A DNA stretch of 64,000 nt from Carnobacterium maltaromaticum DSM 20342 (GTDB lineage Bacteria; Bacillota; Bacilli; Lactobacillales; Carnobacteriaceae): the NCBI RefSeq assembly GCF_000744945.1, contig NZ_JQMX01000001.1, forward strand, positions 744,001 to 808,000. Reading direction: 5' to 3'. Made by a program: the position numbers and the translations under genes. The notes under the pieces were generated by a model. It saw only the letters and a program-made list of their open reading frames with translations, did no database searches and was not told where the DNA came from. This document shows, in pieces, positions 31,396 through 40,346 of this stretch (its first letter is position 1; each line of letters opens with the position of its first letter).

Positions 31396-31857
31396 CTATT
31401 CAGAAATTTCATCTCTTACTACTAACACATCACAAGCAGCATGTGTAATAACATAACTTGCTACCGAACCTACTAACACACGCTCAATTGCATTTAAGCC
31501 AGTTGCACCGACAATAATTAAATCAATTTTTTCTTTTTCAGGAATTGTTTTAGCAATTAATTTTTTAGGATTGCCAAATTCGATAATAGATTGCACCGAA
31601 TCAACACCTTGTTCTTTTGCATAAAGCAGTAGAGTATCAAGCTTTTCTTTTGATTCTTTGGTTTCATTTGCAATTAATTGATTCAAATCAATCCCTGCAT
31701 ATCCATAACTGAAAACTGAATCACTATCATTAATCACATGCAAACTAATTAGTGCAGCTTTGTTTCTTTTCGCCACTTGAACGGCTTTTTTAAAGGCTAA
31801 ATCAGATTCTTTTGATCCGTCAATGGCTACCAATACTCGTTGATATTCTTGAGGCAT
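31396..31857 (-). CDS. Universal stress protein, UspA family
   Basis: 153 residues, one Usp domain. The N-terminal VLVAIDGSKESDLAF and the C-terminal GATGLNAIERVLVGSVASYV form the ATP-binding glycine motif G-2x-G-9x-G(S) region, so the protein probably binds ATP. GGAG precedes the ATG. It stands alone between clpB and the AI-2E transporter gene. Confidence 0.93.
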   Translation of the reverse strand: MPQEYQRVLVAIDGSKESDLAFKKAVQVAKRNKAALISLHVINDSDSVFSYGYAGIDLNQLIANETKESKEKLDTLLLYAKEQGVDSVQSIIEFGNPKKLIAKTIPEKEKIDLIIVGATGLNAIERVLVGSVASYVITHAACDVLVVRDEISE

Positions 31858-32040
31858 AGTTCATCATCTCCTTTTCTTTAGTATAATACAACTGAAGCAA
31901 AACTTGAACTGATACCCCTTTTAATTTAGGTAGAAAAATACTAAATTTTGAAATAAAATCATCAAGTTTACCATAATTTTATTATGTATTCTTTATAGCT
32001 TTTCTTACTAACACAAAAGAGAATGCTAGATTTTATGTAA

Positions 32041-32080
32041 AAAAATGAAGAAGAAAGACAAAATACCTTTCTTCTTCATT
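32041..32080 (-). terminator. Terminator after the AI-2E transporter gene
   Basis: A perfect 14-bp stem AATGAAGAAGAAAG/CTTTCTTCTTCATT followed by seven T on the minus strand. Confidence 0.85.
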
Positions 32081-32081
32081 T

Positions 32082-33239
32082 TCACAGTGGAGAAATTTCT
32101 TGACCTTTTTCATCGCCTTTACTGGTTGCTTCTAACCAATTCATGACTAATATTTTGAGAATTGCGGCTACTGGAACCGATAAAAACATTCCCAATACTC
32201 CGAAATAAGCCCCACCAACTGTAATCGATAAAATAATTAAAATTGGGTTTAAATTCAGTGCCCCTCCCATAATACGAGGTCCGATGATATTACCGTCAAT
32301 TTGTTGCAGGATTAGTAACGAAATGATCGTAGCTATTGCTAAGCTTAGTCCGCCAGTGAAAAAGGTAATAATCATCGTCACAATCGAAGCGAAAATGGAG
32401 CCGAAATAAGGAATCATATTACAAATACCTAATAATATTCCTAGTGTTACTGCAAATTTCACACCTAATAGGGATAAAATAATTGTTGATAGCACTCCTA
32501 AAATACACGCATCAATAAACTGACAAATGATAAATTTATAAAATATTTCATTCGTTCTTTGCACCAATGTTTTACTGCGCTTAAATGTTTTTTCTGATAA
32601 AATTTTCTTAGAAACTTGTGCAAAAAAACCAAGTAAAGAATCTTTGAAAATCAACGCATAAATTGAAATAACGAAAGCTAAGAACGTATTTAGTACACCC
32701 ACAGAAATATTTTTGGCAAAAATTCCTAATGAAGCTAAAGACGCCGTACTTTGCATTAATATTTTTTCAGGCGTGTAACTAGATGTAAATGATTTAAAGA
32801 AGTCTTCTAACTTAATTAACTCAATAATGCCTTTATCTTCTAACCCAGTCGCAAACTCTAATAAAGAGCTATAAAAAGCTGGCAACAAATGGATGACATC
32901 GATAATATTTTGAATAATTAAAGGCACAAGATAATTCAAAATTAAAAAGATTAAAAAGATACTAAGAGTATATAAAATCAACACACTTATTGCTCGACTG
33001 CGCTTTTGTATAAGAGGGACATTAATTTTTTTAACAAGAATTTCTATTTTTTTCTGAGCACCATTTAATAAATAAGCTACTATAAAGCCAAATATAAAAG
33101 GTGATAAGACACCTAAAAATCGACCTATTCCATCCATTACAACTTGAAAATTTGTTATGAATATAAAACCAAGTATAACTACAACTACGAATAAAAATCG
33201 TACAATCCAATAATTCCAATCAATTTCTATTTTTTTCAT
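32082..33239 (-). CDS. AI-2E family membrane transporter
   Basis: 385 residues with about eight membrane segments: two at the N-terminus (about 12-60), one near 70-100, and a C-terminal block from about 205 on. The family signature region QQIDGNIIGPRIMGGALNLNP is present near residue 315. Family members export quorum signals or act as ion/proton antiporters; the substrate here cannot be told. Start ATG with GGGG-type site. No linked partner gene. Confidence 0.85.
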   Translation of the reverse strand: MKKIEIDWNYWIVRFLFVVVVILGFIFITNFQVVMDGIGRFLGVLSPFIFGFIVAYLLNGAQKKIEILVKKINVPLIQKRSRAISVLILYTLSIFLIFLILNYLVPLIIQNIIDVIHLLPAFYSSLLEFATGLEDKGIIELIKLEDFFKSFTSSYTPEKILMQSTASLASLGIFAKNISVGVLNTFLAFVISIYALIFKDSLLGFFAQVSKKILSEKTFKRSKTLVQRTNEIFYKFIICQFIDACILGVLSTIILSLLGVKFAVTLGILLGICNMIPYFGSIFASIVTMIITFFTGGLSLAIATIISLLILQQIDGNIIGPRIMGGALNLNPILIILSITVGGAYFGVLGMFLSVPVAAILKILVMNWLEATSKGDEKGQEISPL

Positions 33240-33368
33240 AATTTATCGGGTTCCCCACACCACTTTCTTAGTTATTTAAATAATAATAGCTCATTATACC
33301 ATTTTTAGCTATACGTTGCTATATGAGAGAATCATAAATCCCACCACATTAAGCAAATAAAACTTATA

Positions 33369-33412
33369 AAAAAGCTAGCTCACTTTTTAGACAAAGTAAG
33401 CTAGCTTTTAAA
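33369..33412 (-). terminator. Terminator after the MIP18-family gene
   Basis: Stem AAAAGCTAGCT/AGCTAGCTTTT with T-tract; nearly symmetrical, so it may act both ways. Confidence 0.8.
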
Positions 33413-33425
33413 AATTCACTCATTT

Positions 33426-33767
33426 TTAACGAATCCCCAAAGCAATTCGTGCATATCTTGACATTCTATCGGTTGTCCACGCAGGATACCAAACAAGTTC
33501 CACTTTTGTTTCTGAAACTTCTGGTACTTCTTTTAGTGCTTGGATAATGTGCTCTGTAATCACATCTGCCAACGGGCATCCCATAGTTGTTAGAGTCATT
33601 TTAATGACACATTGTCCACCATTATATAATTCCACTTCATAGACTAGTCCTAGGTTCACAATATCAATCCCTAATTCTGGATCAATAACTTGTTCCAAAG
33701 CAGCTACGATATGTTCTTTAATTGCATTAATTTCATCTTCGGTCCAAACTGTTTCTTTATCAGTCAT
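33426..33767 (-). CDS. MIP18/DUF59 family protein (YitW/SufT-like)
   Basis: 113 residues. The family core is readable: DPELGIDIVNLGLVYEV and MTLTTMGCPLADVI, with the conserved Cys that contributes to iron-sulfur cluster handling in PaaD/SufT-type proteins. In B. subtilis yitW lies next to yitV, as here. A role in Fe-S protein maturation is likely by family but not shown by context, as no suf gene is near. Confidence 0.85.
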   Translation of the reverse strand: MTDKETVWTEDEINAIKEHIVAALEQVIDPELGIDIVNLGLVYEVELYNGGQCVIKMTLTTMGCPLADVITEHIIQALKEVPEVSETKVELVWYPAWTTDRMSRYARIALGIR

Positions 33768-33846
33768 GTATCATACTACCTCCAGTTAAGTTCTGACATA
33801 ATCATACCTTTTTTTAGATGAAAAGTAAATCTTTCTTAGCTTCTAT

Positions 33847-34599
33847 TTAGATATGCTCAGCAAAAAAATCGGCCATTTCGACTGAAGTTAAATAGGGAAC
33901 TTTATGCCCGACTCCTTCTGTTGTCGTAAAACTAACATTCTTAGCAAAATTTTCTTCTTTTATTTTTTGATAAAAATCAAAAGTTGGTTGATAAGGTACC
34001 ATTGTATCACTTGTACCATGCCAAAAATGAACGGGTCGGCCTGCAATCTTTTCCGGTTGACAACTTAAATCAATGGGTTCTAATTCTTGTAATTTGGTTA
34101 AATATTTTTCAGGCACACTCAGTCCTTCTGCCCAAGATGAACTTAGTAACCAATGTGAAAACTGAATGGGTTCAGGACTTCCCATTAAACAAACAGCGGC
34201 TTTAATCCATGGATAGCACGTCAATGCTCCACAAGTTGTAATACCTCCCATTGATAGACCCGTTACGCCAAACCGATTAGGGTCCGATAGGCCTGCTTCT
34301 ACATAATAGTCTCTAATTCCAGGCAACTCTTTTAAATTATGGGTCACAATGTTCCAAAATTCACTATAAGCTTCCTCAACTAATGGCATTTCCATTCGCT
34401 CGCCATGTAAGTATGCATCTGGAAGTAATGCTCTCATTCCCCTCTTTGCTAATTCATAGCCATTTACTAAGACACTTTCTTTATAGTTGGTCCAGCCATG
34501 ATAAAATACTACTGTCGGTAATTGCTCCGTCGCCTTGTCTTGTGACACTACTTCTAATAATGGATTGCCATCAATGACCACTCGTTTAATTGTAATCAT
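33847..34599 (-). CDS. Alpha/beta-hydrolase, YitV-like esterase
   Basis: 250 residues. The nucleophile elbow is GLSMGG (Ser near residue 117), the oxyanion region is FYHGWTNYKES, and the catalytic Asp and His are likely in HGTSDTMVPY and EGVGHKVPY. The substrate is unknown. It lies beside the MIP18 gene and is divergent from a HAD phosphatase gene, the yitW-yitV-yitU arrangement of Bacilli. GAAGG-type site before the ATG. Confidence 0.82.
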   Translation of the reverse strand: MITIKRVVIDGNPLLEVVSQDKATEQLPTVVFYHGWTNYKESVLVNGYELAKRGMRALLPDAYLHGERMEMPLVEEAYSEFWNIVTHNLKELPGIRDYYVEAGLSDPNRFGVTGLSMGGITTCGALTCYPWIKAAVCLMGSPEPIQFSHWLLSSSWAEGLSVPEKYLTKLQELEPIDLSCQPEKIAGRPVHFWHGTSDTMVPYQPTFDFYQKIKEENFAKNVSFTTTEGVGHKVPYLTSVEMADFFAEHI

Positions 34600-34640
34600 T
34601 CTTTTTCCTTCTTTCCTAGTGGGTACAAATCCCCTTTTTT

Positions 34641-34683
34641 TTATGGTACACTATTTGTATAGCCTTAAAAATAGTGTACCATA
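34641..34683. promoter_or_regulatory. Perfect 16-bp inverted repeat between the divergent yitV and yitU genes
   Basis: Arms 34641-34656 (TTATGGTACACTATTT) and 34668-34683, with an 11-bp spacer. Each arm contains TGGTACACT, which resembles an extended -10. The element may be an operator covering overlapping divergent promoters, or an RNA hairpin in the yitU leader. Confidence 0.6.
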
Positions 34684-34724
34684 AAAGGTTGAATTTGTAA
34701 GAAAAGAACCACTTGGAGGTATTT

Positions 34725-35537
34725 ATGGAAAAGAAACTTATTGCAATCGATTTAGATGGCACAACTTTAAATAATGAGTCAAAAATTTCGTTAAAAACGA
34801 AGGATGTTTTTAAAAAGGTACGTGATGCTGGCCACACAGTTTCCATCGTTACAGGACGCCCCTACCGAATTAGTAAACAGTTTTACCAAGAACTAGGATT
34901 AGATTCACCAATTGTCAATTTCAATGGTGCTCTATGTCACATGCCTGCAAATAGAAATTGGGAATCTCAATATCATATGACTTTAGAACGTGATGTCGCT
35001 TTAGATATTCTAAGCTTAAAGCAACATATAGATATTCATATGATTTGTGCTGAAGTCAAAGATTCATTTTACGCAGATACTTTTTATGAACCAAATCAAC
35101 ATTTTTTCCCAGAAGGAAAAAATAGTTTTACAGCGTTAACTCCACAAAATTTAAAAGATAATCCAACTTCAGTTTGTTTATTTACAACTGCTGAAAACCA
35201 AAAACCGATTACAAATGAGTTAATTGCTCGCTATGGTGATTCCATTGAAGTTCGAACTTGGGGTGGCAACACACCTTGTTTAGAAGTTGTTTCTGCTGGT
35301 GTTCAAAAAGCACTTGGTGTTGAGCGAATTGCCGATGTCTACGGCTTTAAACAAAAAGATATTATTGCTTTTGGTGATGAAGATAATGATTATGAAATGA
35401 TTCAGTATGCTGGTCATGGAGTTGTGATGCAAAATGGGATTGAAGCGTTAAAAAACATTTCAAATGACATTACGCGTCATACAAATGATGAAGATGGGTT
35501 GGCACTTTATTTAGAGAATTACTTGAATTTAGCTTAA
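34725..35537 (+). CDS. HAD-superfamily Cof-type phosphatase (YitU-like)
   Basis: 270 residues from the ATG at 34725 with GGAGG upstream; a TTG 12 bp earlier lies at that site. Motif I is IDLDGTTLN with the nucleophile Asp, motif II Thr in VTGRPYR, motif III Lys in GVQKALG, motif IV FGDEDNDYEM. The large C2 cap places it in the Cof/sugar-phosphate subfamily. In B. subtilis such proteins dephosphorylate flavin precursors or sugar phosphates; the substrate here is open. Confidence 0.88.
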   Translation: MEKKLIAIDLDGTTLNNESKISLKTKDVFKKVRDAGHTVSIVTGRPYRISKQFYQELGLDSPIVNFNGALCHMPANRNWESQYHMTLERDVALDILSLKQHIDIHMICAEVKDSFYADTFYEPNQHFFPEGKNSFTALTPQNLKDNPTSVCLFTTAENQKPITNELIARYGDSIEVRTWGGNTPCLEVVSAGVQKALGVERIADVYGFKQKDIIAFGDEDNDYEMIQYAGHGVVMQNGIEALKNISNDITRHTNDEDGLALYLENYLNLA

Positions 35538-35573
35538 TAAAAAACGAGACAGAAAATTCTGTCTCGTTTTTTA
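35537..35573. terminator. Bidirectional terminator between yitU and yitT
   Basis: Stem AAAACGAGACAGAA/TTCTGTCTCGTTTT, 14 bp, with flanking A and T runs, between convergent genes. Confidence 0.88.
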
Positions 35574-35574
35574 T

Positions 35575-36492
35575 TTATCTATTTTCTTGACTTCTTTTTG
35601 TTTCTTCACGATGAGATTTTTGTCTATCACTATCCCAAAATTCACCAATCACGCGGTTTGTTTGCAAAATATTTACAAAAGCAAACGGATCCGTCTCTTT
35701 AACAGCTTGTTCTAAATCATATAGTTCATAGCGTGTTACCACGACCATTAAAACCGAGCTATCTGCGCCTGAAAATCCGCCTTTTGCTGGTAAAAGTGTA
35801 ATCCCACGAATTAACTTTTCTTTAATCGCTGTTGTCATTTCAGCAGAGTGTTGAGTCACAATCATCGCTGTAACCTTTTGATGACTGGTGTGAATCGTAT
35901 CGACTACTTTTGTTAAGACATAGATAGACAATAGCGTATATAAAGCATATTCCCAGCCATAAGCAAAACCTGCCAATGAAATGACGATGAAATTGATACC
36001 AAACATTAAGGTACCAATAGAACGACCTGTCGTTTTAGCTAAAACCATTGAAACAATATCCATTCCACCTGTTGAAAATCCATATTTTAAAGAAAGTCCA
36101 ACACCAACTCCACTAATAACTCCACCAACAATCGCATTCATAATCGGGTCATTTGTGACCTCTTGAATGGGTAAAATCATTGAAAATATAGACATTAAAG
36201 CAACTGTCAAAAAACTAAATAATGTAAAATCACGCCCGACTTTATACCAGCCTAATAAGGCAATCGGGATGTTGAAAAGCATAATTAAAAGTCCTGTACT
36301 AATTTCTATATGACTGAAATCGAATAAAAAGGAAGATAATAGCTGTGAAACTCCATTTAACCCAGCTCCATAAACACGAGCAGGAATTAAAAAATTATTT
36401 AATGCAATCGCATTAGTAATTGCCGCAAAAAATACAAAAAATATTTTTTTTGCCAATTCTGAATAAAAACTAGGCGTTTTTAATTGTGCCAT
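35575..36492 (-). CDS. YitT family membrane protein (DUF161/DUF2179)
   Basis: 305 residues: five to six hydrophobic segments in the first 190 residues, with GLNGVSQLLSS and KYGFSTGGMDIVSMVLAK, followed by a cytoplasmic DUF2179 domain (about 200-285, ITLLPAKGGFSGADSSVLMVVVTRYE). Conserved in Bacilli next to yitU; the role is not settled. AGGAGG precedes the ATG. The 261-bp gap to yajQ presumably holds both divergent promoters. Confidence 0.88.
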   Translation of the reverse strand: MAQLKTPSFYSELAKKIFFVFFAAITNAIALNNFLIPARVYGAGLNGVSQLLSSFLFDFSHIEISTGLLIMLFNIPIALLGWYKVGRDFTLFSFLTVALMSIFSMILPIQEVTNDPIMNAIVGGVISGVGVGLSLKYGFSTGGMDIVSMVLAKTTGRSIGTLMFGINFIVISLAGFAYGWEYALYTLLSIYVLTKVVDTIHTSHQKVTAMIVTQHSAEMTTAIKEKLIRGITLLPAKGGFSGADSSVLMVVVTRYELYDLEQAVKETDPFAFVNILQTNRVIGEFWDSDRQKSHREETKRSQENR

Positions 36493-36753
36493 TTAAGTTC
36501 CTCCTATTTATTTTATATCGGTAATGCATCGTCATTTATTTTAAAAATAACCCTCTTGGATTATACGTTATAACAAGCTCTATTACAACATTCCTAGACT
36601 AAGTTTAATGCAATTGTAATTGGCAGAATAGTCTCATAAAACAAACTATTTCTAAAGTAGCTGATCCTATTAAATTTAAAGAGAGTTCAGAATTTTGATA
36701 AAATGTGGTAAACTGAAATTATTAACTAAATTAAATGAAGGAGTGTTTATATT

Positions 36754-37245
36754 ATGGCTAAAGAAGCAAGTTTTGACATTGTTTCAGAGATTAATCATGA
36801 AGAAGTCAAAAATGCCGTTGCAATTGCATTAAAAGAAATAAAAAATCGTTTTGATTTTAAAGGTTCTATTAGTGATATTAAAATAGAAAACAATCAACTT
36901 GTGCTTATTTCTGAAGATGACTATAAAATTGGACAAGTAAAAGATGTTCTAACCAGTAAATTAATTAAGCGTGGTGTTCCGACTAAAAATATCCATTACG
37001 GTGAAAGTGAAAAAGCCTTTGGCGGAAATGTTCGACAACATGCGGAGTTAATCAGCGGGATTGACAAAGAAAATGCTAAGAAAATTAATACTTTGATTAA
37101 ACAATCTGGTATTAAAGTAAAAAGTACGATTCAAGATGATCAAATCCGCGTGACTGGTAAAAGCCGTGATGACTTGCAACAAGTGATCTCTTTATTAAGA
37201 GGAGCTAATTTACCTGTTGATTTACAATTCTCAAATTACAGATAA
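36754..37245 (+). CDS. yajQ: YajQ family nucleotide-binding protein
   Basis: 163 residues, the exact family length. Typical blocks are [18 protein letters not shown] at the N-terminus and RFDFKGS near residue 32, then the second ferredoxin-like half ending in [15 protein letters not shown]. Some members bind cyclic di-GMP or interact with RNA; for Firmicutes the role is unclear. GGAG precedes the ATG. Confidence 0.94.
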   Translation: MAKEASFDIVSEINHEEVKNAVAIALKEIKNRFDFKGSISDIKIENNQLVLISEDDYKIGQVKDVLTSKLIKRGVPTKNIHYGESEKAFGGNVRQHAELISGIDKENAKKINTLIKQSGIKVKSTIQDDQIRVTGKSRDDLQQVISLLRGANLPVDLQFSNYR

Positions 37246-37247
37246 AT

Positions 37248-37294
37248 AAAAACGTATGAACTCTTCCAAATTAATTGGAGTTCATACGTTTTTT
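37248..37294. terminator. Bidirectional terminator between yajQ and the Ohr-like gene
   Basis: A 15-bp stem AAAACGTATGAACTC/GAGTTCATACGTTTT with A and T runs on the two sides. Confidence 0.88.
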
Positions 37295-37708
37295 TCAATC
37301 TAAATCCGCTACTGCGCGCATGGCAACTGTCTCACTACCGGCAAGTAACTTGGAGATTGGACATCTTAGGTCTGCAGCTTCAGCTACTTTTTGGCTTGCC
37401 TCTATCGATAGTTCATCAATCCAAACCAAAGCTTCAACATTAAAATGATAGCCAATCTCTTCAGGAATTAAATCAACATTTATTTGAACGCGACTTAAAT
37501 TACTTTTTCCTTGTTCTTTCAACACTGCTTGAATCGTTGCATTCAAACACGTACTATAGGCTAATCCTAACAATTCTTCTGGATTTGATCCTTCTTCTGA
37601 ACTTAAAGGACTAGAAACTTGAACAGATAAACCATTATTTTTTACATAAGCAAAACCTGTCCCACCATCTTGATTCACAACTTCAGTATGATAAATACTC
37701 TTTTCCAT
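37295..37708 (-). CDS. Ohr/OsmC-family peroxide-resistance protein
   Basis: 137 residues. The two redox-active Cys are in AYSTCLNATIQ (near 53) and ADLRCPISKL (near 117), the spacing of organic hydroperoxide reductases of the Ohr type. It reduces organic peroxides with a lipoyl or thiol partner (family knowledge). No OhrR regulator is adjacent. GGAG precedes the ATG. Confidence 0.85.
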   Translation of the reverse strand: MEKSIYHTEVVNQDGGTGFAYVKNNGLSVQVSSPLSSEEGSNPEELLGLAYSTCLNATIQAVLKEQGKSNLSRVQINVDLIPEEIGYHFNVEALVWIDELSIEASQKVAEAADLRCPISKLLAGSETVAMRAVADLD

Positions 37709-37741
37709 CTGAATGCCTCGCTCCTTCCACTACGAAATAGC

Positions 37742-38164
37742 CTATTTTAAAAGGGCTTCAATCTTATTGATGATTTGTTGCGCAATCCCTGATCCTGTAA
37801 TTAACATTTCATAAATCGGCATTACTTCATTTGTAGTACGAGTCAGCAATCGCAAATACACTTCTCCATCACCGGCTAAACAAATGCGGTAATAAGCTGT
37901 TTCAGCTTCATTTAATTGGTTAAATAGCTCCAACAGCTCTGCTTTTTTTTGATAGTTTGAAATCATTGCTAATTTTGAATAGACAATCTCTACATCGCTA
38001 ATTCCATCTGCTGATTGAAAAACGACATGAAATGGTAACGTTTTAGTTGGCGTTAACTGAAAACTTCCACTATAAAAAGTTTGTTTTTGCTCATCAATTG
38101 ATTTAGCTAATGGAACTTGTTTCTCACGTAAAATCCCCTCGAAACTTGCTGTTATATTTGGCAT
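37742..38164 (-). CDS. Uncharacterised 140-residue protein, possibly YbjN-like
   Basis: 140 residues, no membrane segment, no clear catalytic motif. The order of strands and helices (FHVVFQSADGISDVEIVYSK, then LLELFNQLNEAETAYYRICL, then GEVYLRLLTR) resembles the YbjN / secretion-chaperone-like fold. This is a weak fold impression, not a family match. It lies 33 bp upstream of the Ohr-like gene and probably shares its transcript. AGGTAGGGA precedes the ATG. Confidence 0.65.
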   Translation of the reverse strand: MPNITASFEGILREKQVPLAKSIDEQKQTFYSGSFQLTPTKTLPFHVVFQSADGISDVEIVYSKLAMISNYQKKAELLELFNQLNEAETAYYRICLAGDGEVYLRLLTRTTNEVMPIYEMLITGSGIAQQIINKIEALLK

Positions 38165-38237
38165 TATTATTCCCTACCTCTCATAAATCTTTTTCCTCTT
38201 AATTATAAACTATTTACTGAGTAAAGAATAGATAATA

Positions 38238-38321
38238 AAAAAAGCTGAAATCGATTAAGGCTCTTGTAAAGTCAGATTTTCCCTCTACTTTACAGACTAT
38301 CCCTTAATCATTCAGCTTTTA
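38238..38321 (-). terminator. Long three-tier hairpin, probable terminator
   Basis: Three nested perfect stems: 38240-38249 with 38311-38320 (AAAAGCTGAA), 38254-38260 with 38302-38308 (ATTAAGG), and 38265-38272 with 38287-38294 (TGTAAAGT). A-run on one side gives a T-tract on the minus strand. It ends the 114-residue protein gene. Confidence 0.75.
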
Positions 38322-38362
38322 CTACTAGTTAACTAATTATCGATTGATTAGACTGATTTTAC

Positions 38363-38707
38363 TTATCCAACAACCGTTTCTTCTTTTAATAGATGAACAT
38401 GTTCCATCCCAGCAAACCAATCTTTAATAGTATTGCATTTTTGGATTTTATTTTTATTTTTTCCTTCAATAAAGCTAATTGCAATCACTGTTTTGTACTC
38501 TTTATGCTCAGGATATTGCCAGTCTTTACCAAAATAATTTTCTTTGATTAGCATTTGATCCGCATATTTTCCAGAATAGTTCATACAGTCACCTACAATA
38601 CAATCTCCGTGTTTATTAAATTCCAAATCATAACGCTCACGTAAATCATTCTCAACAACTGCGATGCATTTGTCACTGCCATATTCTAAAAAATAATAAT
38701 TTCTCAT
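38363..38707 (-). CDS. Uncharacterised 114-residue protein
   Basis: 114 residues, soluble, not recognised. It has three Cys in the first 45 residues (CIAVVE, DCIVGDC) and one near residue 90 (IQKCNTI), and many aromatic residues. GGGAG lies before the ATG, and an extended -10 (TGCTATAAT, 38768-38776 minus strand) lies about 60 bp upstream, so it is probably a real, separately transcribed gene. Its own terminator follows. Confidence 0.65.
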   Translation of the reverse strand: MRNYYFLEYGSDKCIAVVENDLRERYDLEFNKHGDCIVGDCMNYSGKYADQMLIKENYFGKDWQYPEHKEYKTVIAISFIEGKNKNKIQKCNTIKDWFAGMEHVHLLKEETVVG

Positions 38708-38767
38708 CTCATTTAGCTCCCTTTTTACTAAAACTACTATAAAAAAATAACTGAAATATTTTAACCT

Positions 38768-38776
38768 ATTATAGCA
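38768..38776 (-). promoter_or_regulatory. Extended -10 element upstream of the 114-residue protein gene
   Basis: TGCTATAAT on the minus strand; no good -35 was seen. It lies in the 417-bp gap 38708-39124, which otherwise holds only AT-rich sequence and the dehydrogenase remnant. Confidence 0.45.
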
Positions 38777-38972
38777 CCATCAAGATACAATAACCAGCTT
38801 TTAGATTGGACCTTTATCCTTAGATCAACAACACTATTCTTCAGTTGAAAACTATATCAATTTAACATAATACATCGATAAATGCAAGCTTATTTGAATA
38901 TAATTTTTATAGCATTTAAAAAAGGGAATATGTTTTTATTTTTAAATTTTACAGCTCCTAATTTCAAAAAAC

Positions 38973-39104
38973 TTAGGCTTGGTTAGTTGGTAATATGGTC
39001 ATTTCTGTAATACCAACTGATTCTGGTTGTGAAATAGCAAAAACCTTGAATATATTCGTCGTAGCCACATGCTTTTTTTGTTCATTAGAATTCGTTAATT
39101 TTTC
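38973..39104 (-). pseudogene. C-terminal remnant of a short-chain dehydrogenase/reductase
   Basis: A 43-codon open stretch on the minus strand ends FAISQPESVGITEMTILPTNQA and a stop. The pattern hydrophobic-AI-x-QPxxV-x-I-x-E-M-x-I-x-PT-x-Q is the typical C-terminal end of classical SDR enzymes of the YdfG type. There is no start codon with ribosome-binding site, and a stop lies directly upstream, so the N-terminal four fifths are gone. It trails the MFS gene in the redox cluster. Confidence 0.6.
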
Positions 39105-39124
39105 TTAGTACACTCATACTTATT

Positions 39125-40282
39125 CTATAAGTCCTTCATTTTTAAGTGACTCTTAATTTGAATACTAACTGCTCCTATCGCTAAAAGAAACATAATCAAC
39201 CCTTCTGTGAAAAAAATGCCTGAGCTGTCTTTAAATGGAATGATCCTTTCTAGGAGTGCAATTGACATCGGCGTAAAGGCTGCCCCTAAATTAAAACCTA
39301 TCAATAAAAGAGCTGTATCTCTTTCTGAATTTCCCGCTTGATTTTGATTCACTTCATTAAATAGATAAGGAACAAATGTGCGAAAAGAAAAACCGCAGAA
39401 AATAGATGCAATAGAAATCCAGATTATCGTTTGAGAATAGGCGATGATGAATAAAGAAATGCCTAAGCCTAAAAAAGAAATAGCTACTGTCCAGTTTTTG
39501 GTAAATGTGAGCGTTCGACCAAATAAAAAGCCAGCTAACATTGAACCTAAACCAACTAAGGCTAACAAGTTACTTCCATCTGTTGCTGTACCAATTCCTT
39601 TTTCTAGTAATAGCGCGGTACTTTTTATCGAAAATGACATATAAATTGTGACAACTAAAATCAATAATATAAAGTAACCATAAATTGTATTCGTTGATTT
39701 TACTTTTTTTAGCTTATTTTTTTCTTTTTCAATAATAGGAGTAACCTTCGGAACAAAGCTAGTGAAAAGTAAAAGAATAGGCAAGGCGATTAGATATGCT
39801 AAAAATGATAACCGCCAGTTCGTAATTAATAATTGACCTACAGAAAAGGTTATCAGCATTCCACCAATTCCTTCACAAGCACTTTGTAAACCAATTACTG
39901 AAGATAATTCCTGACCTTTATATAATTGAGTTGCAAAAGAAAATAATAAAGGATTTATTAAACCAATCCCCACTCCAAATAGCACCCTACTCATAAAAAG
40001 GAGTCCAAAAGAATGGACAAAAATCGGAGCTATTCCCGCTGTTAAAACCATAAATACACCTATTTGTACTGTTAATTTATAACCAATTTTCCGAGCAATT
40101 TTATGGCTGATAGGTACAGTTAAAATAATAAATAAGGACGGCATTGTCGTAATAAACTCCACTAGTGTTTTAGGAACCAATGGATATATCAAGGCAATCG
40201 CTGGAATATTTGCTGCAATTGCGCCAGCAGACACTATAAGTAATGAAACAGACAACAAAGAAATTTTTATCAGCTTGTGCAT
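39125..40282 (-). CDS. Major facilitator superfamily transporter
   Basis: 385 residues with about 12 membrane segments. The loop 2-3 motif is KIARKIGYKLTVQIG and the conserved RVLFGVGIGLINP is in helix 4. No substrate can be told; the small size and the linked oxidoreductase genes suggest a drug or metabolite exporter (inference). GGAGAG precedes the ATG. Confidence 0.85.
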   Translation of the reverse strand: MHKLIKISLLSVSLLIVSAGAIAANIPAIALIYPLVPKTLVEFITTMPSLFIILTVPISHKIARKIGYKLTVQIGVFMVLTAGIAPIFVHSFGLLFMSRVLFGVGIGLINPLLFSFATQLYKGQELSSVIGLQSACEGIGGMLITFSVGQLLITNWRLSFLAYLIALPILLLFTSFVPKVTPIIEKEKNKLKKVKSTNTIYGYFILLILVVTIYMSFSIKSTALLLEKGIGTATDGSNLLALVGLGSMLAGFLFGRTLTFTKNWTVAISFLGLGISLFIIAYSQTIIWISIASIFCGFSFRTFVPYLFNEVNQNQAGNSERDTALLLIGFNLGAAFTPMSIALLERIIPFKDSSGIFFTEGLIMFLLAIGAVSIQIKSHLKMKDL

Positions 40283-40346
40283 TGAATTCTCTCCTAAAAT
40301 TAATTTAGTCCACTAGTCCATTATTTCTATATCTTTCATTTTTAGC

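Noticed and set aside
34616..34846. A 76-codon minus-strand frame across the yitV-yitU gap
   Set aside because: It overlaps the start of the real phosphatase gene and the inverted repeat, and has no ribosome-binding site or similarity.
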